Below are positions 15,490-22,757 of a stretch of DNA of 35,252 nucleotides, piece by piece. Each line of letters starts with the position of its first letter. The stretch's first letter is position 1. The notes under the pieces were generated by a model. It saw only the letters and a list, made by a program, of their open reading frames with translations, did not search any database and was not told the origin of the DNA. Both the position numbers and the translations under genes were made by a program. Source of the stretch: CAYRKQ01 sp964424985 (GTDB taxonomy: Bacteria; Patescibacteriota; Saccharimonadia; Saccharimonadales; UBA7683). Location: contig CAYRKQ010000007.1 in assembly GCA_964424985.1 (NCBI GenBank), forward strand, positions 1 to 35,252, read 5' to 3'.

Positions 15490-16418
15490 CTACCCAACCT
15501 TGTTTTTATCTTCACCGGTTTCCATTAAGTTTATAAGAGTCTCTGTAGCCATATCACTTGACCTTTGCAAGAATCCAACGGAATTGTAAGCTGCACTAGA
15601 ATTCGACGCATACCACCTCCCTAATGATAGCCCTTTAAATTTCTCTTGATTCTTGACAATGTCTAATGCCGCGCGGATTTTTCCAGATTTTATGGCATCG
15701 TAAAGATCCTCTTCATTAAGAATCCCATGATGAGCAATGCTTACAATCAGTGCGTTTTGCTTCATTAGGCTTAGATCAGACCCGCTCACGAAGTTTTCAC
15801 CAGCATCATCACCAAGAGCAACAAAAATGATGTCACAGCTAGAAAATAATTCATTCTTGTTAACATACGTATAGTTGGATTCTTTTTTACTTCTGTTCCA
15901 GTACACAACTTCTTTGGCACCGATTGAGTTAATCATGTCCGCATACTGTTTCCCGATATGACCAAGACCAAGTACACCAACTCTTAGATCTGGCAAACTA
16001 GTGATGGTGTGAAATTTTACAGCGCCTTGAGAGCCGAGATCAAAAAGATCCCGTTGCATGGCGAGCGTTGCAGCAAGAGCCCACTCTGCGACTTCATAAA
16101 CATTTGCATATGGCGTGTTTCCAATGTGTACACCTTTATCTAGCGCATATTTCCAACCAGGGATATGCCCCTTAAAACCAGTACCGGTAAATACAACTGC
16201 TTTTAACTTATCTGCAGCTTCAAACACCTTACTAGTGGCATATTCTACCCCCCCCCCAGCACATAGCCGACCTTGCCTTTTATTGCTTCAACCAATTCAC
16301 CTTCGCTCATATCTGGTTTTTTGACTCTCACTACTTCATAGCCAGCGTCTTTAAATTTTTTTACATGCTCATCAAAGATGAAAAGTGTATCAGTTACTAA
16401 AATTTTACCTTTACTCAT
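15490..16418 (-). pseudogene. D-2-hydroxyacid dehydrogenase split by a frameshift at a G10 tract (candidate phase-variable gene)
   Basis: Two reading frames together form one D-isomer-specific 2-hydroxyacid dehydrogenase. Residues 1-58 (MSKGKILVTDTLF... to GYVLGGG) end at a stop directly after ten G (plus-strand C 16248-16257). The rest continues in another frame from VEYATSKVFEAADKLK through the NAD-binding motif GVLGLGHIG to a stop at 15490. With 8 or 11 G the frame would be restored, giving about 308-309 residues; with 10 or 9 it terminates. The usual His/Glu/Arg catalytic triad is only partly recognisable, so the substrate is unknown. The ATG at 16418 has a TAAGAT box 7 bases upstream. 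This is either a slipped-strand ON/OFF switch or a homopolymer sequencing error. Confidence 0.8.
16248..16257. repeat. Homopolymer C10 (G10 in the sense strand)
   Basis: Ten consecutive C on the plus strand lie exactly at the frame break of the dehydrogenase gene. This is the longest G/C homopolymer I noticed in the window. Confidence 0.95.
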
Positions 16419-16458
16419 ACGTGCAATCTTACCACTATTACAAACAATGCTGTAGTAC

Positions 16459-16487
16459 TTGACAAAAGTGCATGCATTGTATACACT
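16459..16487 (+). promoter_or_regulatory. vapBC-type promoter with twin palindromic operator
   Basis: TTGACA (16459-16464), a 17-bp spacer and TACACT (16482-16487) form a strong promoter ending 9 bases before the antitoxin ATG. Two perfect 8-bp palindromes, TGCATGCA (16469-16476) and TGTATACA (16478-16485), share the consensus TGYATRCA. They lie 9 bp apart, centre to centre, across the spacer and -10 box. This suits autorepression by ribbon-helix-helix dimers. Confidence 0.65.
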
Positions 16488-16496
16488 GTAGGCATT

Positions 16497-16745
16497 ATGA
16501 AACAAAATACTGTACAACTTACTGTTCGCGGCGTGCCAGAAGATGTGGTTCGGGTGTTGCGTAAGCGTGCCGAGCTCTCCGGCCAGTCACTAAATAAAAC
16601 ACTCGTGAACCAGCTTTCCAAGGGCGTGCCAAAACAAGGCAAGCAGGATGTGTTTGAAGAACTGTTTGGTGCCAACACACTTGGTGATGATTTTGACGAG
16701 ATCCTAAAAGAAATGCGAAAGCCTGATCCAAAGCTATGGGATTAG
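16497..16745 (+). CDS. Ribbon-helix-helix antitoxin (VapB/FitA-like)
   Basis: An 82-residue protein. The N-terminal strand and two helices (VQLTVRGVPEDVVRVLRKRA, then SGQSLNKTLVNQL) form an Arc/FitA-type DNA-binding fold. The acidic C-terminus (DDFDEILKEMRKPDPKLWD) is the usual toxin-neutralising tail. It overlaps the PIN-domain toxin gene by 10 bases, the classic antitoxin-first type II arrangement. Palindromes in its promoter support autoregulation by the antitoxin-toxin complex. The start ATG is almost at the transcription start, so the message is nearly leaderless. Confidence 0.88.
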   Translation: MKQNTVQLTVRGVPEDVVRVLRKRAELSGQSLNKTLVNQLSKGVPKQGKQDVFEELFGANTLGDDFDEILKEMRKPDPKLWD

Positions 16746-17125
16746 CGTTTGTTATTGATACCAGTGCGTACTCGCATTATGACCGCGGTAACGTACAAAT
16801 GAAGCAGTTTATAAACCCTGCTACAGAGATACATTTACCCCTCATCGTAATTGCCGAGATACGCGGCGGCTCAAGGTATGGCACGCAGCATGAGGTAAAT
16901 GAACGCAAACTGAGAAAATTCATTGACAGCCCACGCGTGAATGTTATTGCTCCCACCCTCAAAACGACCGAGATCTACGGCGAGATATTTGCAACGCTCA
17001 AAAAAACAGGCAAGCCGATTGGCTCCAACGATATCTGGATTGCCGCGCTGGCTATTGAACATAACCTGCCGCTGCTCACCACTGATACCGATTTTCAATG
17101 TATACCAGATCTGAAGCTACTTTAA
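16736..17125 (+). CDS. PIN-domain ribonuclease toxin (VapC-like)
   Basis: A 129-residue PIN domain toxin. The acidic metal-binding residues are visible: VIDTSAY (D8), IAEIRGG (E41), SNDIWIAALA (D99) and TTDTDF (D117). These match VapC ribonucleases, which cleave tRNA or rRNA when free of antitoxin. The start ATG lies within the last codons of the antitoxin gene (10-base overlap), giving translational coupling. It ends 9 bases before a degenerate copy of the aspS 3' end. The RNA target cannot be predicted. Confidence 0.9.
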   Translation: MGLAFVIDTSAYSHYDRGNVQMKQFINPATEIHLPLIVIAEIRGGSRYGTQHEVNERKLRKFIDSPRVNVIAPTLKTTEIYGEIFATLKKTGKPIGSNDIWIAALAIEHNLPLLTTDTDFQCIPDLKLL

Positions 17126-17133
17126 GGGGTAAG

Positions 17134-17177
17134 GCGGTTTATGTCGCGTGGGAAGAGGATGGGAAGAGGGTGGCTTC
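17134..17177 (-). repeat. Degenerate duplicate of the aspS 3' end
   Basis: Bases 17134-17157 match 17644-17667 in aspS in 23 of 24 positions. Bases 17161-17177 match 17660-17676 exactly. The duplicate carries an 11-base internal repetition. Both copies point the same way and flank hicBA as direct repeats about 0.5 kb apart. The copy encodes the EATLFP stretch of the AspRS C-terminus before the frame is lost. Confidence 0.85.
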
Positions 17178-17188
17178 GTTTTGTTTGG

Positions 17189-17398
17189 TCATTTCAAATC
17201 CTTTTTTGGTATGTCAGCAAGTTTGGCAATACTTCTTAGCGTACCTGTTTTTAATTCTTTATGCAGCGGCACAACGGTAGTGTATTTTTTGCCGTTTTTA
17301 TGAGCAACCAAGACAACATGTGATCCACGCTGCCTAGTAATTTCAAAATTATGCTTTTTCTGCAAGCGTTTTATTGCCTCTTTACCGCTGATTGGCAT
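17189..17398 (-). CDS. hicA: HicA-type mRNA interferase toxin
   Basis: A 69-residue protein of the HicA/YcfA family, with a small dsRBD-like fold and the catalytic segment RQRGSHVVL (His27). It then has KYTTVVPLHKELKTGTLRSIAK, the family's second half. Free HicA cleaves mRNA and tmRNA independently of translation. It follows hicB by 2 bases on the same strand. The antitoxin-first order is less usual than hicAB but known. Confidence 0.9.
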   Translation of the reverse strand: MPISGKEAIKRLQKKHNFEITRQRGSHVVLVAHKNGKKYTTVVPLHKELKTGTLRSIAKLADIPKKDLK

Positions 17399-17400
17399 AT

Positions 17401-17613
17401 TTAGACCGTAACAGTTGTTAGAAATGTTCGGTGAGCAACATCAGCTTGCATCTTGTCTGACCCAACTTCTTCAAAGTATAGTACCAGTGCCTCTTGCAGA
17501 TTTACTAAAGCATTAGAAAGCGTGTCGCCTTGGCTGGCAACACCAGTATCCGGATTCATCGCAACAAACCCGCCATCTTCCTCTGTTATAACTGCGTTTA
17601 ACACTGTGCTCAT
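17401..17613 (-). CDS. hicB: HicB-type antitoxin
   Basis: A 70-residue HicB with the partly degraded RNase H-like fold: AVITEEDGGFVAMNPD, GVASQGDTLSNALVNLQEAL and the YFEE helix. There is no added C-terminal DNA-binding domain in this short protein, yet an inverted repeat overlaps its promoter. TATAAT (17620-17625) ends 6 bases before the ATG, so the transcript is probably leaderless. It starts 18 bases beyond the aspS stop on the same strand. Confidence 0.9.
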   Translation of the reverse strand: MSTVLNAVITEEDGGFVAMNPDTGVASQGDTLSNALVNLQEALVLYFEEVGSDKMQADVAHRTFLTTVTV

Positions 17614-17629
17614 GGTTACATTATACCAT
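17612..17629 (-). promoter_or_regulatory. -10 box and inverted repeat at the hicB start
   Basis: TATAAT on the minus strand (17620-17625) lies within an inverted repeat with 5-bp arms ATGGT (17612-17616) and ACCAT (17625-17629). The repeat covers both the -10 box and the hicB start codon, so a bound repressor would block expression directly. Confidence 0.5.
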
Positions 17630-17631
17630 AT

Positions 17632-18957
17632 TTATGGCGTCAAGCGGTTGATGTCGCGTGGGAAGAGGGTGGCTTCTTTGACGTTGTTTAGGTTGAATAG
17701 TTTTTCAACCAAGCGCTCCAGGCCAAGACCAAAGCCGCCGTGCGGTGGCATACCGTATTTGAAGGCGCTGATGTAAGCCACAAAGCCAGGGTCTTCAGGG
17801 TCTCCGCCCATAGCTTTAAGCTGTTTAATCAACTGTCCGTAGTCGTGCTGGCGCATACTTAGAGTCGTAATCTCAACGCCTTTGAAAAGTAGATCCGCTC
17901 GTTCAGCAACATCTGGGTTTTCAGCGCTGGCTTTATGGTAGAACTTGAAGGTCTTATCTTTTGCTGACCATCCGACCACAAAAACAGCATCACTGCCCTT
18001 GTTCTTTTTAGCCCACTCACAAATCCACTTTTCCTCAGATGGAGCAAGATCTCCTTCTTCTCGGTGATCTTCTTTTGTAGCCTTGAAGAACATTTCGTGG
18101 ATTTCATCTATTGTAATTCGAGGAATCTCCTCCGGTGTAGCTGGTAGCTTACTTTTTGTGACATTCCATTTTTTGAAGACATCTTCGCAGTTTGCCCAAG
18201 AATCTTCAACAACATGAATTAGTAAGCTTCCGACAGTATTTATTAAATCTTCAAATTCAATAAAGCCCATTTCAGCATCAACAGTTAAAAATTCTGACAT
18301 GTGGCGAGTCGTGGCACTTGGTTCTGCTCGGTAAGTTGAACCGATCTCAAACACCCGCTCAAAAACGCCAACCATAATTTGTTTGTAAAACTGGGCTGAT
18401 TGGGCTAAGGTGGCGGTTTTACCGAAGTAATCTAACTTAAAAACTTCAGCCCCCCCTTCAGTTGGTTCAGCCAGTAGTTTTGGAGTGTGAATTTCCGTAA
18501 ACTGATTCTCGGCAAAAAAGTCTCTAATTGAACTTGCGACCTGCGCTTTTGTTTTAAATAAACCCTGCTCTTGTAAGTTTCTCAGCCCTATAACGCGGTT
18601 ATCAAACAGTGTTTCAAGGTGCTCTGATTTGTGGCTCAGCGGCTTGTCGATTTCAATGGGCGGTTCATCTGTTACCGGCGTGATGATCTCCAGGGTGGGT
18701 TCGTGCAGTTCGGCTCCGCCTGGGGCACGTTCGTCTTCAAAGACGTTTCCGGTGACTGAAAGAACGGTGCCAATTTGCAGGCCTCTGAGTTTTTCGACTT
18801 CTTTTTTATCTTCCACTAAGACTTGGGTTAAACCAGCTCGGTCGCGAACGTTGATAAATGTCAGGCCGCCAAGCAAGCGTTTTTTATGAAGCCAACCTGA
18901 GATGGTAATTTGTTTACCACTGTGTGTTTTTACATTCTTACTAAGTACTCGTGTCAT
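17632..18957 (-). CDS. aspS: Aspartate--tRNA ligase, archaeal/eukaryotic type (possibly non-discriminating)
   Basis: A 441-residue class II aminoacyl-tRNA synthetase charging tRNA-Asp, and perhaps tRNA-Asn. The N-terminal OB-fold anticodon-binding domain covers about 1-110 (ISGWLHKKR, FINVRDRAG). Motif 2 EIGSTYRAEPSATTRHMSEF and motif 3 FGLGLERLV (about 409-417) are those of the archaeal AspRS branch. The roughly 590-residue bacterial enzyme has a GAD insertion domain that is absent here. A seven-G run codes in frame for Gly-Gly. An AAAGGA site precedes the ATG. The upstream leader of about 120 bases holds a strong hairpin. Confidence 0.93.
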   Translation of the reverse strand: MTRVLSKNVKTHSGKQITISGWLHKKRLLGGLTFINVRDRAGLTQVLVEDKKEVEKLRGLQIGTVLSVTGNVFEDERAPGGAELHEPTLEIITPVTDEPPIEIDKPLSHKSEHLETLFDNRVIGLRNLQEQGLFKTKAQVASSIRDFFAENQFTEIHTPKLLAEPTEGGAEVFKLDYFGKTATLAQSAQFYKQIMVGVFERVFEIGSTYRAEPSATTRHMSEFLTVDAEMGFIEFEDLINTVGSLLIHVVEDSWANCEDVFKKWNVTKSKLPATPEEIPRITIDEIHEMFFKATKEDHREEGDLAPSEEKWICEWAKKNKGSDAVFVVGWSAKDKTFKFYHKASAENPDVAERADLLFKGVEITTLSMRQHDYGQLIKQLKAMGGDPEDPGFVAYISAFKYGMPPHGGFGLGLERLVEKLFNLNNVKEATLFPRDINRLTP

Positions 18958-18996
18958 ATTGTTCCTTTATGCTGTTGATTGAACGCTTGTAGGTCT

Positions 18997-19042
18997 CGGG
19001 CATTGACGTGCATAAATCCAAGCGAATTTATACGCCAGCCCG
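18997..19042 (-). ncRNA. Structured hairpin in the aspS leader
   Basis: In the aspS leader the outer pairs CGGGC/GCCCG (19038-19042 with 18997-19001) and an inner GTATAAAT/ATTTATGCAC stem form a long imperfect hairpin. It sits between the TATAAT at 19081-19086 and the ATG at 18957. The conserved T-box sequence is not present, so regulation, if any, is of another kind. Confidence 0.4.
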
Positions 19043-19080
19043 AAGATTACTATTATTCAACCAATAACTCATCAGAGGTC

Positions 19081-19086
19081 ATTATA
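19081..19086 (-). promoter_or_regulatory. -10 box of aspS
   Basis: Perfect TATAAT on the minus strand, preceded by TTG. The -35 region falls inside the heptameric repeat tract at 19092-19126. Confidence 0.5.
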
Positions 19087-19091
19087 CAATA

Positions 19092-19126
19092 GTTAGACCT
19101 TAGATGATAGAGCTTAGATCTTAGTT
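19092..19126. repeat. Degenerate heptameric tandem repeat (CTTAGAT-like)
   Basis: Five units GTTAGAC, CTTAGAT, GATAGAG, CTTAGAT and CTTAGTT occupy the upstream part of the aspS promoter. Confidence 0.6.
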
Positions 19127-19166
19127 GGCGCTATGATTGTCTGACAATTAGCTACACACAGTGAGG

Positions 19167-20087
19167 CTAGTGAATGGCGAGGGTGTGTTTTAGGAGGTCG
19201 GCGATGGTGAGGAGGCCAGCGAATTCTTGTTCTTCGTTTTGAACCAACAGGACGTACTGCTTGGCGGAAAGAAACATCTGGGCAACCTCAAGTACAGGCA
19301 GATCTGCTGGCACCCAGATGACATCTTCGCTCATAATATCCGCTACTTTGTTGTGGGATTTGGCGCTAGAGATATCGGCAACTTGTTTCAGGCTGAGCAT
19401 TCCCACTACCCCATCTTGTTTATTGATTACCGGGAAGTAGCCGTGGCCGCTTTTTTCTAAATCTGCCAGCAGCACCGGCCCCAGAGTTGCCCCTGGCGTC
19501 ACGTGAGTTACTTTACGGGCAGGTGTCATAATGTTTTTGGCTGTTTTAGCACTTACCTCTAGCACTAGCTGCAAACGCTCTTTTTCTTCTTGTGCAAGTG
19601 CCGCTGTATGGCTCATAACGTCAGCGAGTTCTTCTGCAGAGCTAGGCATAATTACGTTTTGTTTTGGCGGCAGCCCAATTGCCCACCACAGTGGCTTTAG
19701 CTTTAAAGAAATAGTAAGAATAAGCTCCAGCATACGCTCAAATAGCTGGTAGGCGGGGTGCTGCACCCAGGTAAATCGGCGAAGAATCATAAGAATCAGC
19801 GCCATAAGGAGCACCCAGACCACTCCCAGAACAACGGGATCAAGCAGATACGTCCACAAGGTGACGCTAACGGTGAAAGCCAGCGTCAGCTCAAGCTGTT
19901 GTTGACGGCGAACATAAGGCAGATTTTTATGCAGGCGGCGCATGAGTTTACTCCTGGCGTCATGCTTGCCTTCATAGGTTTCTTTTATTTGAAAATCGCT
20001 CAGCGCATAGCGGTTCAGATCAACCGCACCTACAATTAACAAAAATAGTTGGTCGAGAATAAGAAGTACCCACAATAACGTTCTCAT
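19167..20087 (-). CDS. Membrane protein with paired CBS domains
   Basis: A 306-residue protein. An N-terminal membrane helix (about 4-24) is followed by a basic cytoplasmic stretch (about 35-60) and hydrophobic helices (about 65-105 and 118-145). A CBS pair occupies about 185-306: NIMTPARKVTHVTPGATL...FPVINKQDGVVGMLSLKQV and ADIMSEDVIWVPADLPVLEVAQMF...GLLTIADLL. It resembles the CorC/CNNM class of CBS transporters or regulators but lacks a normal DUF21 domain. The CBS pair probably binds adenine nucleotides. The gene is divergent from the DsbA-like gene. Confidence 0.75.
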   Translation of the reverse strand: MRTLLWVLLILDQLFLLIVGAVDLNRYALSDFQIKETYEGKHDARSKLMRRLHKNLPYVRRQQQLELTLAFTVSVTLWTYLLDPVVLGVVWVLLMALILMILRRFTWVQHPAYQLFERMLELILTISLKLKPLWWAIGLPPKQNVIMPSSAEELADVMSHTAALAQEEKERLQLVLEVSAKTAKNIMTPARKVTHVTPGATLGPVLLADLEKSGHGYFPVINKQDGVVGMLSLKQVADISSAKSHNKVADIMSEDVIWVPADLPVLEVAQMFLSAKQYVLLVQNEEQEFAGLLTIADLLKHTLAIH

Positions 20088-20176
20088 GATGAGCTTATTT
20101 TAACCCCTCAGGTGGTAATAACCAAGTAATAGCCAGGGTGTGATATCATAGAAGAACAGATGAGGAGCAATACATA

Positions 20177-20821
20177 ATGAATAGATTTTGGATTATTTTA
20201 GCAGTAGTTATTGTCGGTCTTGTGGGGCTGTTTGTACTGACGAAACCTGAAAGTAAAAATAGTGAGTTTACCGGTGATGCCACCCAGATTCAAGATGATG
20301 ATCACACCAAAGGCAACAAAGAAGCGAAAGTAACGTTAATTGAATATGGCGATTTTCAGTGCCCAAGCTGCGCTGCTGCTTATCCGATTTTGAAGGAACT
20401 CGAAGAAGAGTACTCCAAAGAAGTTCTTTTTGTCTTTCGCCACTTCCCACTCACCACCATTCATCCTAATGCACTCTCAGCCGCCCGAGCCGCTGAAGCC
20501 GCCAGCAACCAGGGTAAGTTTTGGCAGATGCATGATCAATTATTTGAGACTCAAGCGCTATGGGGACAGCTAACAAGCAATCAACAAGCAACCTTTGAGG
20601 GCTACGCCGAAGATCTTGGCCTGAACATGGAACAATTTAAAGCTGATTATGCCTCCGAGGCGGTAGCCGAGCGAATCAACCGTGATGTAACCAGCGCCAA
20701 ACAATTTAACGCTACCGGTACCCCGACCTTTATACTAAACGGTGAGAAAATTGAAAACCCGTCTGACAAAGCTGCCTTTGAGGCACTCCTCAAAGAAGCA
20801 ATTGCCGAATCAAAGAAATAG
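20177..20821 (+). CDS. DsbA-family extracytoplasmic thiol:disulfide oxidoreductase
   Basis: A 214-residue protein with an N-terminal membrane anchor (about 4-22), a short linker and a thioredoxin/DsbA_4 fold. The redox motif CPSC (C62-C65) lies in YGDFQCPSCAAAYP. FRHFPLTTIHPNA is the usual helical-domain entry, and the cis-Pro loop TGTPTF is present. It would oxidise or reorder disulfides in exported proteins, such as those with paired cysteines in this window. GAGGAG precedes the ATG at 20177. Confidence 0.92.
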   Translation: MNRFWIILAVVIVGLVGLFVLTKPESKNSEFTGDATQIQDDDHTKGNKEAKVTLIEYGDFQCPSCAAAYPILKELEEEYSKEVLFVFRHFPLTTIHPNALSAARAAEAASNQGKFWQMHDQLFETQALWGQLTSNQQATFEGYAEDLGLNMEQFKADYASEAVAERINRDVTSAKQFNATGTPTFILNGEKIENPSDKAAFEALLKEAIAESKK

Positions 20822-20849
20822 CGTCGTCCGTCTGAAACCACCTATACTT

Positions 20850-20919
20850 CGTCATCCTGAACTTGATTCAGGATCCAGTGAGTTTATTGATTAGATTCTG
20901 AATCAAGTTCAGAATGACG
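20850..20919. repeat. GTCAT...ATGAC palindromic repeat, copy 2
   Basis: Arms of about 26 bases, beginning CGTCATCCTGAAC and ending AGAATGACG, are reverse complements in 24 of 26 positions. The repeat lies between two plus-strand genes and could also act as a terminator for the DsbA-like gene. Confidence 0.85.
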
Positions 20920-21014
20920 CTGGGGGTTTTGAGGTTCAGATATATCATGCCATGGACAAGCGCAAGCACTTTGTGGAATAATCAAGGGTAGTAAACGGAG
21001 TGTAGAAAATAAAG

Positions 21015-22757
21015 ATGGACAGTGCAGACCTTTTTACGCAGATCAGTCTGGTAATGGTGCTTGGCGGTGCTATAGCCCTTATTATGAAAAAGCTTAAGCA
21101 ACCACTGCTCATTGGCTACATTCTGACTGGCTTACTGGCGGGACCGCTTGTCTTAAACATTATTCGTGACGAAAAAGGCTTTGAGGTGCTGAGCACACTT
21201 GGTGTTGCCCTGCTGCTCTTTATTGTGGGGCTGGAGCTGAGCCTGAAAATTGTTTCGCGGCTGGGCAAGGCGGTATTTACAACTACTTTCGTACAAATAA
21301 CTGCAGTAACGGCTATTGGCGCCGTGGCGGCTCGCCTGTTGCATTTTGGCCGTGTGGAATCGGTAATTATTGGACTCTGTTTGGCCATGAGCAGCACCAT
21401 TATTATTGTTTCACTGTTTCATAATAAAAAAGAGACGACGCGGCTGTATGCCCAAATTGCCCTTGGCGTGCTGCTGTTGCAAGATATTGTGGCTACACTC
21501 GCCAAGATAATCCTCTCCGGAAGAGCCGAGGGCGACTCGTTAATTCGGCTCGGGCTTTTAATTGGACGCGGCGTACTTGTCTGTTTGCTTCTGTACGTGG
21601 CCAGTAATTTTCTGCTGCCTAAAATTGCCAAGTTACTACAATCGTCGAAAGATCTGCTGCTTATATTTTCGCTGGGCTGGGCGCTGGGCTTTGCAGTGTT
21701 ATTCACGCGCATCGGTTTTTCAGTTGAAGTTGGCGCCCTTTTTGCCGGTGTCAGCATGGCTCACCTGCCATTGGCGCGGGAAATTACCACCCGTCTGCGG
21801 CCGCTGCGCGACTTTTTCATCATCATCTTCTTCATTACCCTCGGGCATTCCTTAATTACCGCCAACAGCACCAACTACATTGTACCGATTATAATCTTTT
21901 CAGCTATCACGCTGCTCATAAAACCATTTGTGGTGCTGGCCACCCTTGGTGTTATTGGCTATACCAAACGATCCAGCTTTAAAACCGCCGTGTCACTGAG
22001 CCAGGTCAGTGAGTTTTCGTTAGTCTTTGCCGTTGCGGCTGTGCATGGTGGCTTCGCACGACCAGACGTACAAGCGGTGATTGGGTTTACGGCGCTCATC
22101 ACCTTTGCCGGATCAGCTTACTTAATAAAGTACGACGACGAACTGTTTTTACTGCTTGAAAAGCACCTGCGCCTCTTTGAACGTCGCGCCACCCTGCACG
22201 ACCACAAAGAATCAATGCATCACTATCCGGTGGTACTATTTGGCTACCGTAAAGGCGGAGCTGAATTTATTCGGACCTTTAAATCTATGAATAAACGATT
22301 CGCCGTGGTTGACTACGACCCTGAAGCCATTGAAACCTTAGAGCGGCAAGAAGTGCACTTCTTTTACGGTGATGCTACAGATATGGAACTGCTTGAAGAG
22401 GTAAATCTGGCTAAAACTAAATTGGTGGTTTCAACTATTAGCGACTTCCCGACAAATGAATTTTTAGCAGACTGGCTTGAAGCCCATAACCCAGATGCCG
22501 TCTTTATTGGCTCGGCTGAAAATGCGGCTGAAGCGTCGAGGTTATACGAACAAGGCGCCGCCTACGTAATGATTCCTCACTTTATCGGATCGGAAAAAAT
22601 TAGTAATTTTGTAAAACGCTCTGGCTTTAAAAAATCTGAATTCAAAAAGTTTCGGCAAAAACATTTGTTGTATTTAGAAAACCACTACTCTCACGCAGAT
22701 CAACTTAGCGACGACCAAAGTACGCAAGACCCAGCACCATCCAAAACAGACAAATAG
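21015..22757 (+). CDS. KefB-type cation:proton antiporter with RCK domain
   Basis: A 580-residue CPA2-family transporter exchanging K+ or Na+ for protons. About 12 membrane helices span residues 5-385, with family stretches such as LFIVGLELSLK and SSTIIIVSL. A cytoplasmic TrkA-N/RCK nucleotide-binding domain covers about 405-520 (VVLFGYRKGG, VVDYDPEAIE and FYGDATD), so gating by NAD(H) is likely. The C-terminus is charged. GGAG lies 14 bases before the ATG. The last 53 bases overlap the convergent symporter gene. Confidence 0.92.
   Translation: MDSADLFTQISLVMVLGGAIALIMKKLKQPLLIGYILTGLLAGPLVLNIIRDEKGFEVLSTLGVALLLFIVGLELSLKIVSRLGKAVFTTTFVQITAVTAIGAVAARLLHFGRVESVIIGLCLAMSSTIIIVSLFHNKKETTRLYAQIALGVLLLQDIVATLAKIILSGRAEGDSLIRLGLLIGRGVLVCLLLYVASNFLLPKIAKLLQSSKDLLLIFSLGWALGFAVLFTRIGFSVEVGALFAGVSMAHLPLAREITTRLRPLRDFFIIIFFITLGHSLITANSTNYIVPIIIFSAITLLIKPFVVLATLGVIGYTKRSSFKTAVSLSQVSEFSLVFAVAAVHGGFARPDVQAVIGFTALITFAGSAYLIKYDDELFLLLEKHLRLFERRATLHDHKESMHHYPVVLFGYRKGGAEFIRTFKSMNKRFAVVDYDPEAIETLERQEVHFFYGDATDMELLEEVNLAKTKLVVSTISDFPTNEFLADWLEAHNPDAVFIGSAENAAEASRLYEQGAAYVMIPHFIGSEKISNFVKRSGFKKSEFKKFRQKHLLYLENHYSHADQLSDDQSTQDPAPSKTDK

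Noticed and set aside
17126..17188. An insertion sequence around the toxin-antitoxin cluster
   Set aside because: There is no transposase and no terminal inverted repeats; only the aspS-derived direct repeat is present.
18446..18458. Seven-C run in aspS as another phase-variable site
   Set aside because: It codes in frame for the Gly-Gly expected in the conserved PTEGGAEVF stretch, and the gene is intact.
18958..19080. T-box riboswitch in the aspS leader
   Set aside because: The leader has a good hairpin, but no T-box core sequence or aspartate specifier loop could be recognised.
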